64,000 nt of DNA from Flavobacteriales bacterium (GCA_016703105.1 JADJCS010000009.1:124001-188000); one strand, 5' to 3'. Shown: positions 9,815 through 20,294, counted from the stretch's first letter. Notes: generated by a model from the sequence alone, not told the origin. Made by a program: numbers and translations.

Positions 9815-12800
9815 TCAACGCTGGATCACCAGGCGCTGGTTCCACTGTTCAGAACCGGCCGTGAGCGTGACCACATAAACACCGCTGGCCAGGCCGCTCA
9901 GATCGAGCGTACTGTTGAGCGTTCCGCTCACCGGGAGCTGCTCGGCATGCACGCGCTTGCCGAAGAGATCGGTCACGTCCAAGCTCACCAGTTCGATGTC
10001 CGCCTTCAGCACATCCATGCGCACCGTCACCAGACCATCGCGGTTCGGGTTCGGGAAGAGTTGCATGGATACTTGCTGCAGCTCTTCTTCTGCCTCGAGG
10101 GCACGTCCTTGGGCCACAGGAGGCGCTACGATCGCCACGGTGCAGGACGCACCGTACGGACAGTAGGTGCTGCCACCGTCATAGCTAACGCGAACGGTGA
10201 CATTGTACGTATTGCCCGCCACCAAAGGAAGGGTGTTCCAAGCCAGGGTGAGGTTCGTGTTCGGTGATGCGATGGTGCGGATGTAACCACCACCCACGCG
10301 TTCGAACCGGAACTGGTACCTGTTCACACCGAGCACGCTGATAGCGCTGATGTACTGGCTGCCACCGAACGTGCGGGTCACACCGCAGCTATAGTTCGGG
10401 TTGTTGATGTCGTCCACCAGTTTGGTGGTCGCACAGGGCGGCTGGCCCACACGCATGCGGCACACAGGGCCCCACTGGGCATAAGTACCGGCCACGCGGC
10501 TGCGGACACGCACGTTCAGCAGGACGTTCTGCGGAACCGGCAGGGTGACGATATCGGCGAGTTTCAGCGTCGCGTTCTTGGTCGGACCGTTCGGACCTCC
10601 ACCCGTGTTGTGGGCAAGGAAGATCATGCGGGTGTAACCACCGTGCGGGTTGAAAATGTGCCACTGGTAACCGCTGGTGCTGTTGGTCACGTTGTACTGC
10701 GCGCTCACCGCGGGGTTGACGACGCACGTGAGCGTGCCGTTCGGCGGCAGCGACATCTGATCGCAGGATCCGGCGGTCAGGGCATCGGTGCCCAAGGGAA
10801 CGCAGAAGCTTGGGGCCGCCTTGCTCAGCGAGGTGAAGGTGTTGCCGTTGTTCACGTTGTCGATTATACGGCTATCGTTCGCATCACGCAGCACGAAACC
10901 ACCGGGGTTGATGCCATCGCCCATACTATCGTACACCTCCAGGCTGTAGCAGCCATCAGGCAGGCAGCAGGAGGCGATGATCACTGAGTTGTTCGTGGGG
11001 GCATCGCCGCTGCACACAATAGCCTGGTTACCAACGTTGATGATGTTCCAGGTGGTCTGGTTCGCGTTCGCATCGGAGTTCAAGGTCAACACCACGTTGT
11101 TCTCGGAGCATCCGCCAATGGGCGTACCAGCGCAAACGCAGTTCGCGTCGTACACATCGCTGATCGTGTTCGCATCCCCGTCGTCGCATGCGGTGCCTGG
11201 CAGGGTCGTGCCGCCTGGTACACCGAGGCAGTCGATCAGTACGCCGGCGCAAGTGCAGTTCGGCTGGTACACGTCGTTGCCGGTGTTCGGGTCGCCATCA
11301 TTGCAGGCCGTACCTGGCAGTGCGGCACCACCCGGTACACCGAGGCAGTCGATCAATTGACCTTCGCATACGCAGCTGCCGTTGATCACATCGTTGCCCG
11401 TGGTAGCGAGGCCATCGTCGCAAGGATCACCCTGCTCGCCAGCGAGGTTCGGGCAATCATCGTTCGCATCGCAGATCAGATCACCGTCCGCATCTTGGAA
11501 TGTGTTGGTCACCACGCCGTTCGAGCATGCGTCCAGTGTGCAGGGGTCGCCGTCGTCCACAGTGACCGTCGTCACTGAAGTGTTGCCCTGTGCGGAGCAG
11601 CCATTTTGCGTGACCGTTACCGTGTAGTTGGTGACCGTACCAGGCGTATTGATCGTGGCGGTCGGATTCGCGATGGCCGCGTTGTCCAGTGTGCCAGGGT
11701 TCGACCAGCTATAGGTGTAAGCGTCCACACCACCCGTCACGTTGATCGTGTAGTCTTCGGCCTGTCCGTAGCTGTATGCGCCGCAAGCATCGGTCGGCGA
11801 AGTGAAGTAGTTCTTCACCACTCGCATGCGCGTGTTGCCATTGAACGCCCCGGCCGGAACCGTTACGTTGTTTGTGGCGGTAAGTATGCACGCCGTGTTG
11901 GTGATGGAGCCGATCGCTTGCTGTGATTCGAACGTACCGTTCTGATCCCAGTCGAAGAAGGCAGTGAAGTAGGTCGTGAAACTTCCATCCGTGTTACCCG
12001 ATGCGGTGAACGGATATACCCCACCGGCGACCACGTTGCCGATCACCCCTGTGAAATCCTCCAGCGTGTTCGCAGGAGGAGCGTTCACCGTGCAAGTGCT
12101 CGAGTTGTTGATGCCGGCGAAGGTCACGTTGGAGATCGGCTCAATGCTGGTAGCGAAGCCGATCGTGGCACAGTAGACCGCGCCGCCAGCTATGTTCACT
12201 TGCAGTTGCGAACTACCACCTGGGCAGATCGTACCTGGGGTGGCCGTGGTGGAACTGATCACTGGAAGCTGTACGCCGATCACTACGTCGGTAGTGGCCG
12301 GGGCGGATGTGCAGGAACCTAGCGTAGCGGTGAAGCTGTAGGTGCCCGTAGCCGCTGCGGTCACACCCGGAATGCTCGGATCCTCGTTCGCATCGGCGAA
12401 GGAGTTCGGGCCGGTCCAACTGAAGGTGGTGCCGATGTCCGTAGTGCCGAAGAGGTCGAGCTGGCTGCCCGCACAAACTGGGCTGTTGCTGCTCGCGCTG
12501 GCTGTGGGGGTGGGGTTCTCCACCACCGTCACAGGGCCCGTGTTCACACTACCGCCGCAGGCATCATCCACTTGCGCGCTATAGTTGCCACCCACGGTCA
12601 CGTTGATGCTGGCGGTCGTTTCCCCGTTGGGGCTCCACAAGTAGGTATAGGGGCCAGCGCCATCCGTCGGAACGGCGGTAAGGGTCGTATTACCCCCTGT
12701 GCAGAATGCCAACGTTCCGGTGATCGTCGCAGCGGTGATCGGCGCGCTCGTGTTCAGCGTGACGTTACCCTGTGCGGTGCAACCGTTCGGTGCACTCACG

Positions 12801-15800
12801 GTCACCGTGAAGGCTTCGCTTGGCACGGTCACGTTGTTCGCCATGGGGTTGGCGATGTTGTCGAAGTCCAGGAAGGTGTTCGGGCTCCAGAGGTAGCTCG
12901 AGGGAGTGCCTTGGTTCGTGTTGGTATAGCCCGCGTTGAACACACCCACCGTATTCAGTGGGCTTGGCGTGTTCGTGGCTACCCAATCCGTAGCCGTATT
13001 GCTATCCACAGATGCGCTTCGGATGAAACCCGATCGCCCGGACACACTGAAGAAGGTGCCGCTCCAGTCACCGCCGGTCACTCCGGTACCTCCGGCGAAT
13101 GTGTAGACCGTGGGGGTGTTGGCTGCTCCCATGGCATCGATCACGGTCGACCCGTTCAACAGAACAAGACCGATCGCGGAGGAGGAGAAGTACGAATCGT
13201 TGGCCCCACCGGTGTAGTAAACCCGGTTCACAGGATCGTTCGTGCCCACGCCCAGCGTGACCACCAGCCAGCTATTCGGCGGGATGATCGTGCCCGAGGG
13301 GAAGACGATGGAGTGGCTCGCAATGGCGGTATTGTTGCCATAAGCTGCCAACGTCCAACCGCTGATGTCCGCTTGCACCCCGCTGGTATTGTTCAACTCC
13401 ACCAAGTCGGCTCCTGGGATGGTTAGCGGGATGGTTCCGGTACCCGTTCCGCCGCGATTGATGATCATTTCGCTGATCCGCACGAACGGTGCGTCCACCA
13501 AGGCGTTCACGTTCAATTGCGAGTTGCCGTTGAAGCAGATCGGGTTCGGCGTCGCCGTGGTACTGACGATGATAGGGGCAAGGTTCACCACCACCACGGT
13601 ATTGCTCGGTGCACTGGTGCAGCCGTTGTCCGTAGCGGTGAACGTATAGGTGCCTGCCATTCCACCGGTCGCTGAAGCCGAAACCTGTGGGCTCTGGCTG
13701 CCGCTGGCATAGCCTAGCGGGCCGGTCCACGAGAACGTGGTGCCGATATCCGTTGTGCCGGTCAGGTTGAGCGGTTGACCCTCACATAGTGGGCTGTTGC
13801 TGCCTGCCGAAGCGGTCGGAGTGGGGTTCACCGTGAGGGTCAACTCGTTGGAATCATCAACACCGCCAAAGGAGCAGGTGTTGGTCATCACGTAGTAGTA
13901 GGTACCGGCGGTCAGGGGGCCGGTGGTGTAGCTCGTGCTGGTCGCACCGCTACCGCCCGAAACCGGTGCATAAGGTCCACCTGGGGTGGAGCTCACCTGC
14001 CATTGATTACTGATACCAGCAGCGACCAGCGAACCGGTGCTCGTCATGACATAGGTGCCGCCTGAGCAGGCAGAAGCCGTAGCAGGTGTGATGGTGCCGC
14101 CATCCGCGCCTGCACATACCAAGGGGGTGTATTCGTCCGCACCGATATCGGGCGTGCCGCTACGTGCTTCGTTGTCGAAGTCGATCGAGCAGGTCACACC
14201 GGCGACCGTACCCACGTTGTTCACGGCCGTTGCGCCCGCACTGATATGCAGGTCCGTGTCCGAAATGAACCCCGGGTCGGCTTGGATCGAGTTCGCATCC
14301 TGAGGTGCGGTGTATGCCGTCTGCCAGTTCGCGAGAGTAGGGAACTGGTTCGTAAGAACAGTACCGGATGCTGTTCCCAAGCCACCGGTCACACACGCGG
14401 TGTTCAATGGGTTGATATAGTAGTCGTTGTGGTCCTGACCACCTGTCCCGAACGTATAGGCTGCGGTCCTTCCGCTTATCGCATAGTATCGGGCGGCCGG
14501 TGTGCTGGACGAGAAGAGGTCCATGTACACCACGTTGTTCTTCAAGTTCAGGTTCGCATGGGTGGTGCCGTTATCGAGTCCGATGCGGATCCCGCTTCCG
14601 AAGTTGCTGGTCGCAGTAGCGCCTGCGTTTGGATCCACATCCCCGCTCATGCGGATGGAGTTGTACACCACCTGGTCCGAATGGCCACCAGCGATCGCCA
14701 AGCCTACAGCCTGATCACCAGCCGTGCCGTTCGACTTCACATTGTAGATGATGTTGCTGCACACCACGTTGTTCGTCGGCGAGCCACCGTTGGTGGTTTG
14801 CAGACCGATGCCCACTGCGGAGAAAGTCCGCTCATCGATAATGTCATGCACCAGGTTCCGGGAGACAGTGTAGTTCAGCGACGTAATGGTGCCCGGGGTC
14901 ATGCTCCAGGATTCAACCCCTATGGCGATGCCATAGCGGTCCGCACCGCCGGTCGTATTGGCGAAGTCGCCGCCTACGAACTGCACGGTGTTGCCTCTGA
15001 CGGTGCTGTTCTCATCGGCTTGCATGTAGATACCCACTTTGCCGATCTGATCCGCACCGAAGGCCGTTGGGCCTACGATGTTGTCCAGGACCTGTATGTT
15101 CAGGTTTCGGTCCGATGCGGCAGTGCCGCGCGTAGCGATGCCATGGCGGCACTTAATGATGCGATTCTCCTGGAAGGTGTTGTTGTCATTTTCCACACCA
15201 TTGGAGGTCAGGCTGATCGTCGTGCCGCACATCAAGATCCCATAGGTCTGGAGGGTCCCGGTGTTCTGCGGTGCGTTACAAGCGATCTCGCAATTGCGGA
15301 TCGTATTGCCTGAGCAGCCGTTGCCCACCGCTACGCTGGCCAACCAAACAGCCGCAGTTGTTGCGGCGGTACTGTTGTTCCGGATGGTCAAGTTGCGTCC
15401 CGTACCAGCGATGCGACCATCTATGGTCACATTGTCAGCACCGTTCAACTTGATAACCGCACCGGCAATGGTGCCCTCGATGATATAGGGCGCACCGGTC
15501 GGAGTGATGGACATCGATGTCCACGCCGCCGGAGCTACCGCTCCACTGTTCAGTACGGCGCTGGCCGATTCCGTGGTGTTACCGCTGATGCCGATGGTGA
15601 TCACCCCCTGGTGAGTTCCAGCGTTGATCGCGGCAAAAGCGAGGTTCAACTGCGTGTAGGACTGGGAAAGCGTTCCGGCCGTGGCCGTAACGTCCACCTG
15701 CGCCTGCGTCGTCCCGAACAGCGCGAACGCCGCACCGAGCAGGCCGGTCTTTAGCCATCCCCACGTTCGGTGGGTCGGCGTCGAGGAGTTTCGACAATTC

Positions 15801-15802
15801 AT
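9815..15802 (-). CDS. Giant secreted mosaic protein (1995 aa) with T9SS type A sorting domain
   Basis: This very large exported protein has a signal peptide ending near residue 35 (FGTTQAQ). A parallel beta-helix region follows (about 60-555, with turns such as TIRNNS and DIGADEYTPL). Ig-like repeats with the theme PTASAGSNSPLCEGQ come next, then a lamin-tail domain (about 770-890: ISEMIINRGG, DLVELNN, SGWTLAAYGNN). A GEVED-type domain lies at about 1210-1365 (ending YGQAEDYTINV), and a Cys/Asp-rich region at about 1410-1530 (DGDPCTLDACSNG, DADGDLICDANDDCP) resembles thrombospondin type 3/MSP repeats. Further beta domains lead to a sorting domain (about 1915-1995: LFPNPNRDG, LASGVYVVTL, QRLVIQR). 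It is probably a cell-surface adhesin or structural protein. The order of domains suggests assembly by domain shuffling. Confidence 0.85.
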   Translation of the reverse strand: MNCRNSSTPTHRTWGWLKTGLLGAAFALFGTTQAQVDVTATAGTLSQSYTQLNLAFAAINAGTHQGVITIGISGNTTESASAVLNSGAVAPAAWTSMSITPTGAPYIIEGTIAGAVIKLNGADNVTIDGRIAGTGRNLTIRNNSTAATTAAVWLASVAVGNGCSGNTIRNCEIACNAPQNTGTLQTYGILMCGTTISLTSNGVENDNNTFQENRIIKCRHGIATRGTAASDRNLNIQVLDNIVGPTAFGADQIGKVGIYMQADENSTVRGNTVQFVGGDFANTTGGADRYGIAIGVESWSMTPGTITSLNYTVSRNLVHDIIDERTFSAVGIGLQTTNGGSPTNNVVCSNIIYNVKSNGTAGDQAVGLAIAGGHSDQVVYNSIRMSGDVDPNAGATATSNFGSGIRIGLDNGTTHANLNLKNNVVYMDLFSSSTPAARYYAISGRTAAYTFGTGGQDHNDYYINPLNTACVTGGLGTASGTVLTNQFPTLANWQTAYTAPQDANSIQADPGFISDTDLHISAGATAVNNVGTVAGVTCSIDFDNEARSGTPDIGADEYTPLVCAGADGGTITPATASACSGGTYVMTSTGSLVAAGISNQWQVSSTPGGPYAPVSGGSGATSTSYTTGPLTAGTYYYVMTNTCSFGGVDDSNELTLTVNPTPTASAGSNSPLCEGQPLNLTGTTDIGTTFSWTGPLGYASGSQSPQVSASATGGMAGTYTFTATDNGCTSAPSNTVVVVNLAPIIVSTTATPNPICFNGNSQLNVNALVDAPFVRISEMIINRGGTGTGTIPLTIPGADLVELNNTSGVQADISGWTLAAYGNNTAIASHSIVFPSGTIIPPNSWLVVTLGVGTNDPVNRVYYTGGANDSYFSSSAIGLVLLNGSTVIDAMGAANTPTVYTFAGGTGVTGGDWSGTFFSVSGRSGFIRSASVDSNTATDWVATNTPSPLNTVGVFNAGYTNTNQGTPSSYLWSPNTFLDFDNIANPMANNVTVPSEAFTVTVSAPNGCTAQGNVTLNTSAPITAATITGTLAFCTGGNTTLTAVPTDGAGPYTYLWSPNGETTASINVTVGGNYSAQVDDACGGSVNTGPVTVVENPTPTASASSNSPVCAGSQLDLFGTTDIGTTFSWTGPNSFADANEDPSIPGVTAAATGTYSFTATLGSCTSAPATTDVVIGVQLPVISSTTATPGTICPGGSSQLQVNIAGGAVYCATIGFATSIEPISNVTFAGINNSSTCTVNAPPANTLEDFTGVIGNVVAGGVYPFTASGNTDGSFTTYFTAFFDWDQNGTFESQQAIGSITNTACILTATNNVTVPAGAFNGNTRMRVVKNYFTSPTDACGAYSYGQAEDYTINVTGGVDAYTYSWSNPGTLDNAAIANPTATINTPGTVTNYTVTVTQNGCSAQGNTSVTTVTVDDGDPCTLDACSNGVVTNTFQDADGDLICDANDDCPNLAGEQGDPCDDGLATTGNDVINGSCVCEGQLIDCLGVPGGAALPGTACNDGDPNTGNDVYQPNCTCAGVLIDCLGVPGGTTLPGTACDDGDANTISDVYDANCVCAGTPIGGCSENNVVLTLNSDANANQTTWNIINVGNQAIVCSGDAPTNNSVIIASCCLPDGCYSLEVYDSMGDGINPGGFVLRDANDSRIIDNVNNGNTFTSLSKAAPSFCVPLGTDALTAGSCDQMSLPPNGTLTCVVNPAVSAQYNVTNSTSGYQWHIFNPHGGYTRMIFLAHNTGGGPNGPTKNATLKLADIVTLPVPQNVLLNVRVRSRVAGTYAQWGPVCRMRVGQPPCATTKLVDDINNPNYSCGVTRTFGGSQYISAISVLGVNRYQFRFERVGGGYIRTIASPNTNLTLAWNTLPLVAGNTYNVTVRVSYDGGSTYCPYGASCTVAIVAPPVAQGRALEAEEELQQVSMQLFPNPNRDGLVTVRMDVLKADIELVSLDVTDLFGKRVHAEQLPVSGTLNSTLDLSGLASGVYVVTLTAGSEQWNQRLVIQR

Positions 15803-16227
15803 GGGTCTTGGGTTTGGTTGGGGTGGGTTGCTTGAAGAATGGATAGCGATCGGGCTATCGCCGTGGGTAAGGCAGCTTGCCTGGCAGTAACGGATGATCT
15901 GGATGTACCGGTGAGCGGTTCCGCTCGCCAGCGCGAGTAGGGTTTTAGGTCGTGGAAATGGGGTGGGACCTCCCCATTCTGGAGGAGGAAGTAGGCAAGC
16001 TTAAGGCGTTATGAGCGCGCGACGCAATATGACACCCCAGATCGTTAATAACTTTTCGAGGCAACCCTAAAGGGTGGTCTGCGAACGTATATCGACGAAA
16101 TGCGCGCTTTCGGCGCTCGTTCACGCCGGCCTTACGCTGGAAAAGTCCCGTCCAGCAAGAGTTCTTTAACGATCGGAACGCGCAAGGACGAGGTCATTCA
16201 GGTCGACGACCGTCCCTTGGCTGGTCG
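15803..16227. other. Intergenic region, 425 bp, upstream of the giant T9SS gene
   Basis: No convincing frame is visible. The region must hold the promoter of the minus-strand gene starting at 15802. The TAATAAC-containing AT-rich patch near 16048-16056 is a candidate for promoter DNA, but I cannot place a clear -33/-7 pair. I see no RNA gene. Confidence 0.4.
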
Positions 16228-17085
16228 TCATAGAACGAAAGGCATGCGGTGTACACCCGCGCGATCGCTCGTCCAAGCATGGATCCCATACATGCCGGCG
16301 GGCCAATCCAAAACCGATACGGTAAGTGGGACGTTGTGCGCGCCGGGATCCAACACGGTGTGATCGTGCAGTACGGCCACGACCTTTCCGGATCGGTCCA
16401 GTACCACTGCGTTCAGGATGGTGCTCACACCCACCGAGAGGTGCAGGGTGCGCGAGATCGAAGCGGGCCGGCCGCTGCACACGCGTTCGGGATCATCCGC
16501 GTAGCGCAACGTGTGCAATGGCGCTGGTTGCCCGCTGATGCGGCTCACGGCGTACCGCAACGTATCCGCCGCACTGCTGTCCAATGCGCCCATCGAGGCG
16601 ATGTCGTGCGCATCGCTCAACACCCAGATCGCGCTCTGGGCCAGATCGTCGGGATAGTCGCCCCGCGCTATGGCCATCGCGGTCTCCGTGAGCTTCTTGC
16701 CCGCCTGATGCCCTGTGCGGAAGGCCTCACCCTGCTCCGGCCCGGTGCCGACGCTCTCACAACAGAAGGCGCGACAGGTCACCGTGCGCGTGGCTCCGCC
16801 CGGTAGATCAACGAACTCTTCGCGCACCACGATCAGGTCCTGCACTTCCGGCTCGGCGCTCACGAACACCCAGCCCACGGGAATGCTCGTTCGCAGTGGC
16901 CGTGCGCTCTTGTTGAGCACCCTCACCTGCAGGCTTTCGCCACTGTGGCCACCCAGGCCGGTCGGTGTCAAGGCGACCTGTCCGCGTTCCAGCAATAGGC
17001 CGAGGGTGGTGCGCTCTTCGGCCGCGGACAAAGGCAGAAAGACGATCGCGGCCGCGCAGGCCGTCGCGTTGCGTAGCGTTCCCAT
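16228..17085 (-). CDS. Exported hypothetical protein, 285 aa
   Basis: The N-terminus (ATACAAAIVFLPLSAAEE) is a plausible signal peptide. I recognise no catalytic domain. Residues about 35-110 look like a beta-sandwich (LQVRVLNKSARPLRTSIPVGW, then a TRTVTCRAFCCES segment), a middle part is helical, and the last 75 residues (NAVVLDRSGKVVAVL, then LDPGAHNVPL and WPAGMYGIHAW) resemble the FlgD-like/T9SS-type beta-sandwich fold that ends many surface proteins of this phylum. It is separated from neighbours by repeat-bearing DNA on one side and a long intergenic region on the other, so it is probably transcribed alone. Confidence 0.6.
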   Translation of the reverse strand: MGTLRNATACAAAIVFLPLSAAEERTTLGLLLERGQVALTPTGLGGHSGESLQVRVLNKSARPLRTSIPVGWVFVSAEPEVQDLIVVREEFVDLPGGATRTVTCRAFCCESVGTGPEQGEAFRTGHQAGKKLTETAMAIARGDYPDDLAQSAIWVLSDAHDIASMGALDSSAADTLRYAVSRISGQPAPLHTLRYADDPERVCSGRPASISRTLHLSVGVSTILNAVVLDRSGKVVAVLHDHTVLDPGAHNVPLTVSVLDWPAGMYGIHAWTSDRAGVHRMPFVL

Positions 17086-17175
17086 GGCGGTGGTTTGGGG
17101 AGGAACGCAGAAAGAGCAGAGATCGTTGCGGCGATCCCGGTGTGGCCGGAGGCTATGGGCTGTAGGTGCTCAGTG

Positions 17176-17272
17176 TCAGTTGTTGGTTGTCGGTTGGCAG
17201 TCGTCGGTGCATAGTTGTCAGTAGTGCGCGCTGCGCTACTGACCACCGACAACTGTGAACTGACAACTTATA
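17176..17272. repeat. GTTGTCGGT/ACCGACAAC palindromic repeat, copy 2
   Basis: The stretch contains GTTGTCGGT near 17187 and AGTTGTCAGTAG near 17213, opposed by CTACTGACCACCGACAACT (17236-17254) and TGACAACTTA. GTCAGTAG (17217-17224) and CTACTGAC (17236-17243) are perfect inverted arms around a GC-rich loop. It shares its core with 7427-7507. It lies directly after the stop of the barrel gene ending at 17278. Confidence 0.55.
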
Positions 17273-17277
17273 CCCGC

Positions 17278-19458
17278 TCAGAACCTCCACCGCACCTGCA
17301 ACTTCAGATCGCTGCGGGTATCCCCACTGATCTCCTGTAGGCCGCTGCTGATCCGGTCCTGGTCCTGGAAGATGAACGCGCCGTAGCGTACCCAGACGTC
17401 CACCCGGCGCAACGGCGTGAGGCGGACCATGGCGTACCAGCGCATGCCGCGACCGTAGTAAGGTGGTATACTGAACACGCCGATCAGGTCGTTCTCATAG
17501 GCGTAGAGACGGGCATCATAGCTGTCCGTATCGAAGAGCGCGGCGCGCAAGGTGAGCTCCACCATGCTGCGCATCGGCCGGTAGGCCAGGTCCTGGTAAA
17601 CAATGAAGCCGTGTTCGGTGGGGGAGTCGCCCCGGGTGAAGTCGATCGTTTCAATGCGGGTGCGCAGGTTGATGCTCGGGGTCACCTTGTAGTTCGCGTT
17701 GAAGCGCAGGTTCATCTGCTTGCGGCGCACGATGGGGTCCACGCCAGCCACATCCGCTTCGGTGTTGTAGCCTTTCTCCTCAAAACGGGCCCGGGCGTAA
17801 AGCTCCACTTGCTTGTTCGGCCGCCAGGTCACTTGCGTGAGCACATCGTAGCCATCGCTCGGTGCATCCACCTGGTACTTCAACCAAGGGAAACGGTACT
17901 GATCGAAGTAGGCATTGATGGTCCATTGGCGGGAGGGGCGGATCTCCAAGCCGGTGTACAGGCCACGTTCGTTCCATGGGTTGCCGCTTTCGGCGAAGCC
18001 CACACTGCGGAGCCCGTGGAAATCGCGCTCGTAGTTGCGGTACAGCAGGGCCAGCGATACGCGCCGGTCCAGCGCGATGAGGGTGCCCAGGTTCAGTGCC
18101 CAACCCATGTTGCCGCCGGGTTGTGGAAGCGATCCGCTCACCTCGCCGAAGAAGCTCGCGTTGCGGAAAAGCCAGCTGAAGTCGCTGCCCACCGTGGTGT
18201 TCTGTTGCCCGTTGAACTCGAACTGGTTGTACGGTTGTGCGTTGCGGCTCAGTGGAACATCGAAACGGATATGGGCACCTGTGGCACCGATACTGAAGTT
18301 GTTCCTCCGGTAGCGCACATGCCCACCGAACACCTGCTCGCGGATCGCGTCCTTCTTCGCCAGTTCGTTGAACGTGCGGTGGTAGCCATCTTCCTGGAAG
18401 GAACTGAAACTCACTTCCTGCACGTCCACATCGCTGGTATCGACCTCCTGTGCCACGTTGCCATCGATCCCTTTGTTGGAATAGAACGCGGTTACGTCCA
18501 CATGCTTCATCACTTCCACCGTGGCCGCCACCCCGCGGTTGAAGAGGTTCTCATTCACGCTGGTGTAGGGCACGATGCCGGTGGCGTTCCGTTTTACATT
18601 GAGGCTGAACGATGATTTGCTCGCGAAGGCCAGGCCGCTCCAATACGTAAGGCCCAGCCCGAACTGCGCCTGGTAGTCGCCGATGGCCAAGGCCTTTAGC
18701 CTTCCGAAGCCCCGGAGAAAAAAATGGGCGCTGTAGAAGTCGAAGCCTTTCGTCTGCGTTCCCCGGAAGAACTCCTCGCCTTCGTCTTTCTCCGCAGTGA
18801 TGCCAAGACTAACGTTGTTGCGATAGCGGAACCGGTAGCGTGTGTAGAGCTTGTAAGGGCTGCCGAGGTAGAGGCGACTTTCCCTGCGCAGGCTGTCGCG
18901 CACGGCATCGTCATCGGTGTTCGGCAACGCATCACCATCCGGATCGGTGTAGCGATCGCCGAGCAGCCCGCGCCGGTCCATGGAACCACGGCGAGGCTCC
19001 ACACCGATGATGCTCCGAACGGTGATCTCGTGATCACCATTGCGCAGGATCTCCTTCAGCGAAGCGTTGGTGCCCTGTGCGTTCTCGCGCACGTTCACGA
19101 AAGGTCTCACCAGGGCCAGAGTGCGTGCGTCCCACGCATCGATGGTCTGCACCTCGTATACGCTCAGCAATTTGCCGTTGCGACGGATGTGGTCGAAGAG
19201 CGCACCGATCTGCACGTCGGTGAGGAGTGAGAGCGTACTGAGCTCCTCGGTCGTAGTGTGGTTCAGGTCGATCGGATCGGTGTAGCGATCGGTGAGCACC
19301 TCGAACAAGGTGGTGAGGTCCACGTCGCTGTCGTCGCCCAATTGTTCGGCGGCGGCTTCGATGCGTTGCTCGATCAGATCGCGCGGTACGCCGCGATCGT
19401 CCTGCGCCATCGCTGTGAGCGGAAGCAGGAGCGCGGCCCATCGCACCGCGCGTTTCAT
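17278..19458 (-). CDS. Helix-hairpin-helix (ComEA-like) plus beta-barrel outer-membrane protein
   Basis: The 726-residue protein has a signal peptide (AALLLPLTAMAQ). Near residues 60-115 there is a helix-hairpin-helix-like segment (DLNHTTTEELSTLSLLTDVQ, then IRRNGKLLSVYEVQTI), similar to ComEA-type DNA-binding modules. The rest alternates hydrophobic strands and polar turns and ends in LKLQVRWRF with a terminal Phe, as in outer-membrane beta-barrels. This architecture recurs in Bacteroidota, but its function is not established; a link to DNA uptake is only a guess from the HhH part. Its start codon overlaps the stop of the upstream gene by 4 nt (19455-19458), so the two are a translationally coupled pair. 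Confidence 0.7.
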   Translation of the reverse strand: MKRAVRWAALLLPLTAMAQDDRGVPRDLIEQRIEAAAEQLGDDSDVDLTTLFEVLTDRYTDPIDLNHTTTEELSTLSLLTDVQIGALFDHIRRNGKLLSVYEVQTIDAWDARTLALVRPFVNVRENAQGTNASLKEILRNGDHEITVRSIIGVEPRRGSMDRRGLLGDRYTDPDGDALPNTDDDAVRDSLRRESRLYLGSPYKLYTRYRFRYRNNVSLGITAEKDEGEEFFRGTQTKGFDFYSAHFFLRGFGRLKALAIGDYQAQFGLGLTYWSGLAFASKSSFSLNVKRNATGIVPYTSVNENLFNRGVAATVEVMKHVDVTAFYSNKGIDGNVAQEVDTSDVDVQEVSFSSFQEDGYHRTFNELAKKDAIREQVFGGHVRYRRNNFSIGATGAHIRFDVPLSRNAQPYNQFEFNGQQNTTVGSDFSWLFRNASFFGEVSGSLPQPGGNMGWALNLGTLIALDRRVSLALLYRNYERDFHGLRSVGFAESGNPWNERGLYTGLEIRPSRQWTINAYFDQYRFPWLKYQVDAPSDGYDVLTQVTWRPNKQVELYARARFEEKGYNTEADVAGVDPIVRRKQMNLRFNANYKVTPSINLRTRIETIDFTRGDSPTEHGFIVYQDLAYRPMRSMVELTLRAALFDTDSYDARLYAYENDLIGVFSIPPYYGRGMRWYAMVRLTPLRRVDVWVRYGAFIFQDQDRISSGLQEISGDTRSDLKLQVRWRF

Positions 19459-20294
19459 TCGAACCGGTAGTTCAGGCCGATCATCGGCGTGGGGCCGAGC
19501 AACGAACGGTAGGCCACGGCGAGGTCGATGTCGAAGTTCTTCACCCGCACGCCCGCACCGAAATGTCCTTGCACCGGACCCGTGCTCACCCCGGTGCGCA
19601 GAAAGAGCGCGTTGATCGGCCGGTACTCGATGCCCGCATGGAACTGTTCCTGCCTATCGATGTCCTTGGCCACTTCGCCGGTGATCACCAACTTTTCGCT
19701 GAAGGTGTACCCCAGGCCGACGCGCAGGATGGTAGGCACCTTTTCGTCGTACGGCCCACCCAGTTCCGCGCGGGTGGGGTTGTAGAGATGGGCCCCGATC
19801 CACAGCTTATCCGTGAGCCGCGCCTGGATGCCGAGTTCGGCCGTCATCATGCTCCGACTGCCGTAGTTCTCGCCGAGGCGGACGTTGAAGTAGTTCAGTT
19901 GCACCCCGGCACGCAGCCCTTCGCCGAAGCGCATGGCGTAGGCCACGCCCGCCTTGGTCTCGCGGTACAGATCGAAGCCCAGGGAATTGCCGCTCACCGC
20001 GATCGTGCCCTTGCCCAAGGGTATGGCCACGGCCAATCCCTGCTGGCTCAGTTCTTCGCTTAAGAAGTGCCGCTGGTAATGCGCGCCCACGGTGATCTTC
20101 GTCAGGCCCGCCAATCCTGCCTGGTTGTGGTGTACGCTCCAGAGGTCGATCAGCGTAACTCCCGCCTGCCCCATACCCGCGATGCGCGGACCCACGGGCG
20201 TGTTGTCTCCGCCTGCACAAAGCGCAAGGGCACGAAGGCAGAGCAAAAGAGAAGTCAGGCGGCGCACGGTGCCGAATGTAACGGATCGCCGCAT
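19455..20294 (-). CDS. PorV/PorQ-like outer-membrane barrel protein
   Basis: The 279-residue protein has a hydrophobic N-terminal leader (LLLCLRALALCAGG). After it comes the motif RIAGMGQAGVTLIDLWSVHHNQAGLA, typical of the PorV/PorQ/TP0548 family, where a small-Gly-rich turn is followed by N-Q/P-AGL. Beta strands follow throughout and the C-terminus is YRFE. In type IX secretion PorV shuttles cargo and PorQ belongs to the attachment complex; family members also occur outside T9SS, so I do not assign a specific name. It is the first gene of a two-gene operon with the HhH-barrel gene (ATGA overlap). Confidence 0.65.
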   Translation of the reverse strand: MRRSVTFGTVRRLTSLLLCLRALALCAGGDNTPVGPRIAGMGQAGVTLIDLWSVHHNQAGLAGLTKITVGAHYQRHFLSEELSQQGLAVAIPLGKGTIAVSGNSLGFDLYRETKAGVAYAMRFGEGLRAGVQLNYFNVRLGENYGSRSMMTAELGIQARLTDKLWIGAHLYNPTRAELGGPYDEKVPTILRVGLGYTFSEKLVITGEVAKDIDRQEQFHAGIEYRPINALFLRTGVSTGPVQGHFGAGVRVKNFDIDLAVAYRSLLGPTPMIGLNYRFE

